Assembly: GCA_012032065.1 (NCBI GenBank)
Contig: JAAURV010000149.1
Span: forward strand, 1-7,511
Direction: 5' to 3'
Source of the DNA: Hyphomicrobiales bacterium
Lineage (GTDB): Bacteria; Pseudomonadota; Alphaproteobacteria; Rhizobiales; Aestuariivirgaceae
Length of the DNA: 7,511 nt
The position numbers were made by a program, and so were the translations under genes. The notes below the pieces were generated by a model. That model searched no databases. It was not told the DNA's origin and saw nothing but the letters and a program-made list of their open reading frames with translations. This document shows, in pieces, positions 1 through 7,312 of this stretch (position 1 is its first letter; the number at the start of each line of letters is the position of its first letter).

Positions 1-1
1 G

Positions 2-1082
2 CGGCGCGATCAGCCGCCCTTCCCCGCCTCCGCGATGGACGGATATGCGGTGCGCGCAGACGATCTTGGCTTCCTGCCCACCTCGCTTCGGATGATCGGA
101 ACGTCCGCCGCAGGACACGCGTTCCATGGACAGGTGAAGAATGGCGAGGCTTGCCGCATCTTCACTGGCGCACCACTGCCTCGCGGCGCGGACACGGTTG
201 TCATTCAGGAGAATGCCGATCTTCAGGGTACGGAGGTTCTCATTCGAGAGGGAGCGAAGGCAGGTCAGAATATCAGGGCGGCAGCTCTCGATTTCGCGAA
301 GGGTCAAGAGCTGGTTCCGGCGGGCACGATCCTCAATGCGCGCGATCTCGGCCTCGCGGCAGCAGCAAACGCGGCCACGGTTTCCCTCCGCCGCAAGCCC
401 GTGGTTGCGGTGTTTGCGACGGGCGATGAATTGGTGGAGCCTGGCGGCAAGCCACGCGGCGATCAGATCGTGTCGTCGAACACCACGGCACTTGCGGCAC
501 TCATCCGGCAATGCGGAGGGGAGCCGCTTTCACTCGGAATCATCGAAGACGATCTCCAAGCCACCCGCGCGGCCGTGAAGCGGGCGCTGAAGGCCGAAAT
601 CGCGGTGAGCACCGGGGGCGCTTCGGCCGGCGATCATGACTTCGTGCAGGAAGCACTGAAGCTATCGGGGGTTGCGATCGACTTCTGGAAAATCGCCATG
701 CGGCCCGGCAAGCCTTTCATGTATGGGACCAAGTCGGGGACGGCAGTTTCTGGGGCTACCCGGGAATCCCGTGTCGGCGTTCGTTTGCGCCACACTTTTT
801 CTAAAGCCGCTTCTTTCGAAGATGCTCGGCCTCCCCGAATGTAACTCCGGAATGAAGGCGGTGCTGGCCGCCGGCATGAAAGCAAACGACGGCCGGGAGG
901 ATTATGTGCGGGCTACGCTTTCGGCCGCGCCCGATGGCGGCCGCAGCGCCACTCCCTTTGCAAAGCAGGACTCGTCGATGCAAAGAACCTTGCGCGAGGC
1001 GCAGTGTCTGATCGTGAGGCCGGCCCATGCGCCTGAGGCCCAACCGGGCGACCAAGTGGATGTTCTCCTTTTGGATTCTTAA
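2..1082 (+). CDS. moeA: Molybdopterin molybdenumtransferase MoeA, 5'-partial, one frameshift
   Basis: MoeA inserts molybdate into adenylylated molybdopterin, the last step of molybdenum cofactor synthesis in the cytoplasm. The frame is open from base 2 and reads RRDQPPFPASAMDGYAV, the MoeA N-terminal signature (SAMDGYAV), so the start codon lies upstream and I estimate about 40-50 residues are missing. Further on are GDELVEPG and STGGASAGDHD, typical of the MoeA/MogA-like molybdopterin-binding domain, and RPGKPFMYG. The frame then breaks: after Val at 746-748 the expected LGLPGNPVSAFVC continues one base later, from 750. Removing one T from the TTT at 747-749 restores it. The C-terminal domain, with GREDYVRATL, ends at TAA 1080-1082. 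The visible part encodes about 359 residues after repair. lexA follows on the same strand, an order I recall from other Hyphomicrobiales. Identity is near certain; whether the frameshift is real is doubtful. Confidence 0.95.
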
Positions 1083-1107
1083 TGCCGGCAGTTACGAAAA
1101 GTAAACA

Positions 1108-1136
1108 CTTGCCGAACTAAACCGGAACTGCTATCC
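1108..1136 (+). promoter_or_regulatory. Probable lexA promoter (-35/-10)
   Basis: CTTGCC at 1108-1113 and CTATCC at 1131-1136 resemble the alphaproteobacterial housekeeping elements CTTGAC and CTATAT, separated by about 17 bases. The SOS box lies between and over them, as expected for a LexA-repressed promoter. The -10 match is only partial, so this is inference from spacing, position and overlap with the operator. Confidence 0.45.
1114..1128 (-). promoter_or_regulatory. SOS box / LexA operator (GTTC-N7-GTTC)
   Basis: The plus strand reads gaactaaaccggaac, which on the minus strand is GTTC-CGGTTTA-GTTC. This is an exact match to the direct-repeat LexA operator known from alphaproteobacteria such as Rhodobacter and rhizobia, and unlike the CTGT-N8-ACAG palindrome of E. 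coli. It lies about 57 bases upstream of the lexA start and inside the likely promoter, so it should mediate lexA autorepression. No second copy was noticed in the window on reading by eye. Confidence 0.82.
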
Positions 1137-1173
1137 AGGTTGCGCTTATGTTCCGATTCCCCCGCTGCCCCAC

Positions 1174-1178
1174 GAGGA
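1174..1178 (+). promoter_or_regulatory. lexA ribosome binding site
   Basis: GAGGA lies 7 bases before ATG 1186. It decides the lexA start, because the frame leaving that ATG breaks after only four codons and the start would otherwise be overlooked. The residues encoded there, MLTR, are the usual LexA N-terminus. Confidence 0.7.
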
Positions 1179-1185
1179 CACACAC

Positions 1186-1888
1186 ATGCTGACGCGAAAC
1201 AACTCGAACTGCTGCTCTTCATCAATTCGAGGCTCAAGGAGGAAGGCGTGCCGCCCTCTTTCGAGGAAATGAAAGTGGCGCTCGATCTGCAATCCAAGTC
1301 GGGCGTGCACCGGCTGATCATCGCGCTTGAGGAGCGCGGGTTCCTGAAGCGCATGCCGAACCGGGCCCGGCGCTTGAAGTCATCAAGCTGCCGGAGTCGC
1401 ATTCCCCAAGCCTGGCGCCGAAAAAACCCGGATTCACGCCCAATGTCATCCAGGGCAATCTCGGCAAGGTGAAGCCGATGACGGCCTCCAACGACGGCGG
1501 TCCGCGCACGGCGATCGTTCCGCTGATGGGCCGCATTGCCGCGGGCGTTCCGATTTCGGCCATTCAGGACCACAGCAACAATATCGCCGTGCCGCCGGAA
1601 ATGCTCGGCGCCGGCGAACATTTCGCGCTCGAGGTCAAAGGCGATTCGATGATCAACGCCGGGATCTTCGAGGGCGATACGGTGCTGATCCGCAAGGGCC
1701 AGACGGCAAACAACGGCGATATCGTCGTGGCGCTCGTGGACGAGGAAGAGGCGACGCTCAAGCGCCTGCGGCGCAAGGGCGATTCGATTGCGCTCGAAGC
1801 GGCGAACCCCACTTACGAAACCCGCATCTTCGGGCCGGACCGGGTCAAGGTTCAGGGCCGGCTGGTGGGGCTGCTGCGCAAGTACTGA
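1186..1888 (+). CDS. lexA: SOS-response repressor and autoprotease LexA, two frameshifts
   Basis: LexA represses DNA-damage genes and cleaves itself when RecA is activated. The start ATG 1186 gives MLTR, and adding one A to the AAA at 1197-1199 continues it into KQLELLLFINSRLKEEG. The winged-helix DNA-binding domain follows (PPSFEEMKVALDLQSKSGVH, then RLIIALEERGF). A second missing base, a G at 1369-1370, joins PNRAR to ALEVIKLPES and the linker GFTPNVIQGNLGK. The S24 peptidase domain has the cleavage site Ala120-Gly121 in GRIAAGVPIS, nucleophile Ser155 in GDSM, and Lys193 in EEATLKR. Its end, YETRIFGPDRVKVQG to LLRKY, is typical of alphaproteobacterial LexA. Repaired length is 234 residues, normal for the class. 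An SOS box lies upstream, so autoregulation is expected. Both breaks fall in short homopolymers and all catalytic residues remain, which favours sequence error over loss of function. Confidence 0.96.
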
Positions 1889-1943
1889 GAGCGCCGCTTG
1901 CGCGCCCCGTTTTGCGTTTCGCCCGGTGTGCTATGGGCGGATC

Positions 1944-3942
1944 ATGCGACGGTTAGCGATTCTGATTGGCGTCATCTCGGCCCTGCTCTCCGGCTCATTT
2001 GCCCATGCGCAGGAGAGCGGCGTTTCGAGGCATCCGATGGAGGCTTTGTCTCCAGACGAGGTGGCGAGGGCAGTTGAATTGCTCAAGGCGGCCGGGCTCG
2101 CCGACGGCAATACGCTGTTTCCGCAGATCGCGCTGTTCGAGATGCCGAAGGCGGCCGTGCTGGCCTGGACCCCGGGCGCGCCGTGACCCGCAAGGCGGAC
2201 GTCATTTTCCGCAAAGCGGGGGAAACTTATGAAGCCCTCATTGATCTCGACGCAGGAAACGTCGTTTTGAGCCGCAAGGTGCCGGGCGCGGAGCCGATGA
2301 TCCTCGATGGCGAGTGGAACCTAGCGCGTGACCGTTTCATCGCCGATCCGCGCTTCAAGGCCGCTCTCGCGCGGCGCGGATACGCGGCGGAGGGCGCATC
2401 CGTCTTCTGCACGCCGGCTTCGGCTGGGTACTTTCCCGGCGAAGGCTACGAAGGCCGGCGCATCCTCAAGATTCCCTGCTACGACAACAATCAGAAACTG
2501 CATCCGCAGCTGGCGCGGCCGATCGAAGGATTGATGGGCGTTGTCGACAGCGAAACGGGTGAAGTGCTGGCCGTCATCGACAATGAGAGCGTGCCGCTGC
2601 CACCTGCCCCAAGAGGCTATGGCAGCGATCTGCCGCCGCCCCGGCCGCCGCTGAACGCCGTCGACATCGTCGCGGACCTCGGAGGCAATATTCGCATTTC
2701 GGGGAACCTCGAAATCGGCTGGCTCGACTGGTCGTTTCATCTGCGGCCGGACAAACGGGCCGGGCTTGTTCTTTCGCTGGTGCGGTTCGACGACAACGGC
2801 CGGAACCGGCTGATCGCCTATCGCATGAATGTGTCCGAGATGTTCGTGCCTTACATGGATCCCAATCCCGAATGGGCCTACCGCACCTTCATGGATGTGG
2901 GCGAGTTCGGGCTGGGCTATCTGATATCCTCGCTTCGCGAAGGCGCTGACTGCCCGGTCAGCGCGCTCTATGCCGATTTGACATTCCCCGGCGACGACGG
3001 TTCGGTTTACACGCGCAAGAATGCGCTTTGTATCTTCGAGCGCGCCACCGGCGATCCGGCATGGCGGCATTCGAGCGGGTCGCAGAATCCGCCGGACGCC
3101 GGCCGGAAATCGAACTTGTCGTGAGGCACATTCCGACACTCGGCAATTACGACTATGTGATCGATTACGTGTTCCAGCCAAGGGGCGCCATCAAGCTGCG
3201 CGTGGGCGCTACGGGCTTCGATGCAATTAAATCAGTCAAGGCCGCGGCCATGGCCGATCCGACGGCTAAGAAAGACACAGCTTACGGCGCGCTGATCGCG
3301 CCCTACACGGTGGCGCCCTATCACGATCACTACATCAACTACCGTCTCGATCTCGATATCGACGGCGAAGCGAACACGCTGAGGCGCGACCGCATCGTGG
3401 CGGCCCCCGCGCAATCAAGCGCGCTTCGAAAGGGACTCTGGAAAATCGAGACGGAGACTGTCGCCAATGAAGGCGCCGTCCCGAAAGGTCACGATGCCGG
3501 CGGGGAAGTTCTGCGACTGGAAAATCCATCCGCGATGAACGCGCTTGGCCAGCATCCAAGCTATTGGCTTGATTCCGGACACTCCGTGAGTTCCATACTT
3601 CCGGCCGACGATGCGCCGCAAATGCGCGCCGCGTTCTCCGCACACCCCCTGTGGATCAGCCGCTACAAGCCGGATGAACTCTGGGCCGGGGGTCTCTACC
3701 CGAACCTGTCGAAAGGCGGCGATGGCCTGCCGCAGTTCACCGCGGACGGCGCACCCGCGGCGGGAGAGGACATCGTCGTGTGGTACACGCTCGGCTTCCG
3801 GCATTTGACGAAACCCGAGGACTTCCCCATTCTGCCGACCTACTGGCACGAGGCGGTGTTGCGGCCGGCATTCTTTTTCGACCGCGATCCGTCTTCGCGG
3901 CTGAACGAGGCGTTTGTCCCGCTCCCGGAGGAGCAGCAATGA
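1944..3942 (+). CDS. Periplasmic copper/topaquinone primary-amine oxidase (TynA-like), two frameshifts
   Basis: This family oxidises primary amines to aldehydes, releasing ammonia and hydrogen peroxide (EC 1.4.3.21). The start at ATG 1944 gives a Sec signal peptide (MRRLAILIGVISALLSG, then AHA before the likely cleavage), so export is expected. One base is missing between 2170 and 2183 (CCCC at 2170-2173 or the G at 2183), and one G at GGG 3077-3079. Repair gives 666 residues, a usual size. Visible catalytic elements, in repaired numbering: catalytic Asp318 in FMDVGEFGLG; Tyr403, precursor of the TPQ cofactor, in TLGNYDY; copper ligands His461 and His463 in YHDHY; His621 in GFRHLTKPEDFPILP. 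The Asp-Tyr and Tyr-His spacings (85 and 58) are close to those of E. coli TynA. The substrate cannot be told. The gene begins 55 bp after lexA and its stop overlaps the GST start. tynA is a possible symbol, but orthology is not shown. Confidence 0.94.
3927..3932 (+). promoter_or_regulatory. Ribosome binding site of the GST gene, inside the amine oxidase end
   Basis: GGAGGA lies 6 bases before ATG 3939, within the last codons of the amine oxidase gene. It is the clearest Shine-Dalgarno sequence in the window and fixes the start of the overlapping GST gene. Confidence 0.75.
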
Positions 3943-4547
3943 AGATTTATGGCGACCTGATTTCTCCCTTTGTGCGGAGCTGCCTCGTAACGGCGCATGA
4001 ACTGGGGCTCGCCTCCCGTATCCAGCATGTGAAGGCGGGAGCAAAGCCCACCGAGGAAAACCCGCAGCTCACCCGGCTTGGCGCGCTCGGGCGCATTCCC
4101 ATTCTCGAAACCGATCATGGCCATGCGATTTTCGATTCGCGCGTCATCATCGAATATCTCTGCCACATCTCCGGAAACTCCGATCTCATTCCCGACGATG
4201 GCGTGAAGCGGTTTCGCGTGTTGACACTGCAAGCGCTGGCGATGGGTCTCGGAGATACGGCCGTCGCCGTCCGGTACGAGACGGCAGCCCGTCCGCAAGG
4301 GTTACAGTGGAAGGAGTGGCTCGACCGGCAACGGGCGCGCATGCTTTCCGCCGCCACCGATATGGACAAGAATTGGAGCGCGGAACTTACCCAAGTCAAT
4401 GCTGGAAGCATCGCTGCCGCAGTGGTTCTTGCCTATATCGATTTCAGAATGCCGGAGACCGCATGGCGCGAGGGGCGTCCCAATCTTGCAGCATTCCACG
4501 AACGCTTCAGCGCCAGACCCAGCATGCAGGCGACGAAGCTCGGCTGA
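3939..4547 (+). CDS. Glutathione S-transferase family protein
   Basis: A 202-residue cytoplasmic protein with the GST fold, readable in one frame. The N-terminal thioredoxin-like domain begins MKIYGDLISPFVRSC, where Ser9 in SPFVR is the likely glutathione-activating residue of bacterial Ser/Cys-type GSTs. GRIPIL carries the cis-proline (Pro54) that contacts the glutathione backbone, and FDSRVIIEYL (Asp66-Ser67) is the gamma-glutamyl-binding motif. The all-helical C-terminal domain occupies roughly residues 90-200. The ATG overlaps the amine oxidase stop (ATGA), so translation is probably coupled. The next gene starts 3 bases after this stop. The substrate is unknown; removal of aldehyde or peroxide-derived products from the amine oxidase is a guess from position only. 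Family assignment is firm, specific function is not. Confidence 0.9.
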   Translation: MKIYGDLISPFVRSCLVTAHELGLASRIQHVKAGAKPTEENPQLTRLGALGRIPILETDHGHAIFDSRVIIEYLCHISGNSDLIPDDGVKRFRVLTLQALAMGLGDTAVAVRYETAARPQGLQWKEWLDRQRARMLSAATDMDKNWSAELTQVNAGSIAAAVVLAYIDFRMPETAWREGRPNLAAFHERFSARPSMQATKLG

Positions 4548-4550
4548 AAC

Positions 4551-5729
4551 ATGGAACCCTTCGATTGCATCGTATCGGGCGGCGGGCCCGCAGGGCTTGC
4601 CGCGGCAACTCTAGCGGCCAAGCATGGACTACGCACGGCGCTGATCGCCCCCGCCTCGGCAGCCCGATCCGCGAACCGTTGCACTGATGCAGCCATCGAT
4701 CCAGCTTCTTGCCAATCTCGGTGTTTGGCCCGAACCTCTGCGGATCGGTTCCGCGCCGCTTGCGCGGCTCACGATCATCGACGAAACCGGCCTCATCATC
4801 TCCGCGCCAACCGTGACATTCGAAGCGGAGGAGTTAGGTCATGATGCGTTTGGCTGGAACATCGCCCTTCAACACCTGACTCGCACGTTATTCGATGCCG
4901 CAAAGAGCGCTGGGGTTTGTTGTTTTGAAGGACAGATCAAGCGCGCTGAAACCGCTGGCGGTTCGGTCATCCTCCATGCCTCGGATGAATTGGCTTTCAC
5001 GGCGCCAGCGATAATCGCCGCGGATGGCCGTACGTCATTGCTGCGCGATGCCGCCGGCATCGCCGTCGACAAGACGGACTACAAACAATCCGCGCTCGCT
5101 ACGAGCTTCAGCCACTCGGCTCCACACCACAACACATCGGTCGAGCGCACGGGCCTGAAGGCGCCTTTACCACAGTGCCGTTGCCGGGTTCGCGTTCGAG
5201 CCTTGTTTGGATGGCGCGGCCCGATGAGGCGCAACGGCTTCATGATCTTTCCGAAGCCGAACTTGCGGTGGAAATTCAGTTGCGCAGCCATGGCGAGCTT
5301 GGCCTCATTCGCGAGATCGGGCCGCGAAAGCTTTTTCCCATGATCCGGCAAGTGGCGCGGAAGTTTGCCGCGCGGCGCATCTTCCTGGTGGGCGAGGCCG
5401 CGCATGTCATGCCGCCGCTGGGCGCACAGGGACTCAATCTTTCGCTGCGCGATGCGGCTTTCGCCGTGGAATCGATTGCCGCGTCGCGTGGCGACCCCGG
5501 CTCGGCACTTGCGCAGAAGGAGTACGACGAGTTGCGCCGCTCCGATGTCATGTTCCGCATCGCCGCCATCGATGCCATGAACCGTTCGCTGCTTGCGGAC
5601 ATTCTGCCGTTCGCGGGCGCGCGCGCCGCAGCCATGGCGGCCATTTCCGCTGTTCCAGCACTCAGGCAGTTCGCCATGAAACGCGGGCTTGGCGAGAGTG
5701 GTACGCTTCCTGCCTTCATGACAAATTAG
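4551..5729 (+). CDS. UbiH/UbiF-family FAD-dependent hydroxylase, two frameshifts
   Basis: A flavin monooxygenase of the UbiH/UbiF/COQ6 family, which hydroxylates the ring of ubiquinone precursors using NAD(P)H and oxygen. After repair it has 392 residues, the normal size. GGGPAG at residues 10-15 is the Rossmann FAD site. Removing one C from CCCCC 4648-4652 joins RTALIAP to PDPRTVALMQPSIQLLANLG, a segment typical of the family. The DG motif is at AADGRTSLLR (Asp158). Adding one G to GGG 5151-5153 joins SVERTG to PEGAFTTVPLPGSRSSLVW. The second FAD motif, LVGEAAHVMPPLGAQGLNL, begins near residue 279 and has Glu282 where many members have Asp; I recall Glu in alphaproteobacterial relatives. It starts 3 bases after the GST stop with no clear ribosome site, suggesting coupling. 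Which ring position it modifies cannot be told, so no symbol is given. Confidence 0.9.
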
Positions 5730-5774
5730 CGAGGCCCTCTTGCCTTGTCCGTCGCACCTTGTCATCAAGTGGTC

Positions 5775-6113
5775 ATGAGCGAGTTGCCGCGCGCAAAATT
5801 CGGAATAGGAGAGGTGGTTCGCCACCGGCTCTATGCTTTCCGGGGCGTCATCTTCGATGTCGACCCCGTGTTCAGCAACACCGAAGAATGGTTCAATTCC
5901 ATTCCGCCCGACAGCCGGCCGCGGCGCGATCAGCCGTTCTATCATCTGCTCGCGGAGAACGCGGACACCGAGTACGTGGCTTATGTCTCGGAGCAGAATT
6001 TGCTCAAGGACGACACCGGATCGCCAGTGCGCCATCCGCAGGTGCGCGAGTATTTCGAGGGCTTCGATCCCAAGAACAATGCCTACAGGCCGCGCTCACG
6101 GTCCGCGCACTGA
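5775..6113 (+). CDS. hspQ: Heat shock protein HspQ (YccV-like)
   Basis: A 112-residue protein in one open frame and a clear member of the HspQ/YccV hemimethylated-DNA-binding domain family. Diagnostic stretches are AKFGIGEVVRHRLYAFRGV, IFDVDPVFSNTEEWF, DQPFYHLLAENADTEYVAY and VSEQNLLKDD. In E. coli, HspQ binds hemimethylated DNA, promotes DnaA turnover and acts as a Lon specificity factor; here that role is inferred from family. ATG 5775 (MSELPRAKFG) is chosen because the conserved domain begins a few residues later and the length fits. A TTG at 5745 in the same frame would add ten unconserved residues. The gene follows the hydroxylase by 45 bp, and its stop lies two bases before the exporter's GTG. 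No RpoH-type promoter is evident upstream. Confidence 0.94.
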   Translation: MSELPRAKFGIGEVVRHRLYAFRGVIFDVDPVFSNTEEWFNSIPPDSRPRRDQPFYHLLAENADTEYVAYVSEQNLLKDDTGSPVRHPQVREYFEGFDPKNNAYRPRSRSAH

Positions 6114-6115
6114 AC

Positions 6116-7309
6116 GTGCCCAACCAGGCAAACCGCCACGCCACCGCTTTCGTCTTCGTCACCGTGTTCCTCGACATGGTTGGCTTCGGCCTCATCATGC
6201 CGGTGCTTCCGGCGCTGATCGAGGACATCAGCGGCAAGGGGATTGCCGAGGCGACGCTGGTGTCGGGCTGGCTCTATTTCGCTTACGGCGGGATGCAGTT
6301 TCTCTGTGGCCCGCTGATCGGCAATCTCTCGGACGCCTATGGACGAAGGCCGCTGCTGCTTCTTTCGGTGTTCGGGTTGGGTATCGACTATTTCCTGTCG
6401 GCGCTTGCTCCGACTTTATGGTGGCTGTTCGTGGGACGCGTGGTGGCGGGACTTTGTGGAGCGTCCTATTCGACGGCGAATGCCTATATCGCGGATGTCA
6501 CCGAACCCGAGGAGCGCGCCAAGGCTTTCGGCCTGATGGGGGCGGCATTCGGGCTTGGTTTCGTGATCGGGCCGGCGATCGGCGGATTGCTGGGAGAAGT
6601 ATGGCGCGCGCGTGCCGTTTTTCGTGGCGGCCGCTATCTCGCTGCTCAATTTCGTCTACGGTTACTTCGTGCTGCCCGAGACGCTTCCGCGTGAGCGCCG
6701 GCGGCCGTTTACTCTGTCGCGTGCAAATCCCTTGGGTGCGTTCAAGGTTTTTCCAGCTACCGGCAAGCGCTGCCGCTGCTTGCGGTGTTGTTCGTCTATA
6801 TGCTGGCGACATCGGTGTATCCGGCGATCTGGCCGTTTTGGGGCATCGCGGCATTCGGATGGAGCGAGAGCACGATTGGCCTCACGCTTGCGGCATTCGG
6901 AATCATGACCGCGATCGTCCAGGGCGCGCTCACCGGTCCCGCCGTGAAAAAGCTCGGCGAGAATGGCGCGGCCCTTGTGGGGCTCGCAACGGCTGCAATC
7001 GCGGCAGCCGGATATGCCTTCGCGCCAGATCTGATCTGGGTCTTGATCCTGCTTGTCATCCATGCGCCGGAGGGGATTGTGTTTCCTGCCCTCTCCGCGC
7101 TGATGTCGAAAGAAGCGCCAGCGGATGCGCAGGGCGAACTGCAGGGCGGCATCGCAAGCACGCAGAATCTCTCGATGCTGATCGGCACGCTGCTGTTTGC
7201 GCAGGTGTTCGGCTATACCATGAACCAGTTCATCGGCACGGCGTTTCTGCTTTCCGCCGCGATGATCGTGGTGGCAATCGGCATCTATCTTCTACACAGA
7301 CGGCAGTGA
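6116..7309 (+). CDS. TetA-like (TCR family) MFS exporter, two frameshifts
   Basis: An inner-membrane proton-coupled transporter of the major facilitator superfamily, closest in pattern to the 12-helix TetA/TCR drug-efflux group. The first helix reads FVFVTVFLDMVGFGLIMPV. Motif A follows helix 2 as GNLSDAYGRRP (Gly69, Asp73), and helices 4-5 contain LWWLFVGRVVAGL and GPAIGGLLGE. Removing one A from the AA at 6597-6598 joins LLGE to YGARVPFFVAAAISLLNF. Adding one T to TTTTT 6748-6752 joins GAFKVF to SSYRQALPLLAVLFVYML. The C-terminal helices continue to LLHRRQ and TGA 7307-7309. Repaired length is 397 residues, as usual for the family. The start is taken as GTG 6116 because no in-frame ATG precedes the first helix, and it lies just after the hspQ stop, so coupling is plausible. 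The substrate is unknown, and tetracycline resistance should not be assumed. Confidence 0.9.
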
Positions 7310-7312
7310 CCC

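Noticed and set aside
1..16. A 16-base sequence, gcggcgcgatcagccg, repeated at 5921-5936
   Set aside because: Both copies lie in coding frames of unrelated genes (moeA and hspQ) and both encode RRDQP at conserved positions, so this is chance identity in GC-rich codons, not a repeat element.
740..760. Programmed ribosomal frameshifting as the cause of the frame changes
   Set aside because: The shifts go in both directions at nine unrelated short runs, with no shared slippery heptamer, stimulatory hairpin or family precedent in these genes.
1889..1943. Rho-independent terminator after lexA
   Set aside because: Only a four-pair GCGC stem with a short loop is visible before CCCCGTTTT; it is too weak to call.
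2321..3181. A 286-codon open frame on the minus strand
   Set aside because: It is antisense to the amine oxidase, rich in Arg and His as expected from GC-rich shadow frames, and shows no recognisable domain.
5700..5774. RpoH (heat-shock) promoter before hspQ
   Set aside because: Several CTTG boxes are present but none has a CYTAT-like -10 at the right distance.
5079..6035. A 318-codon open frame on the minus strand
   Set aside because: It is antisense to both the UbiH-like gene and hspQ, which have clear family motifs; its composition is typical of a shadow frame.
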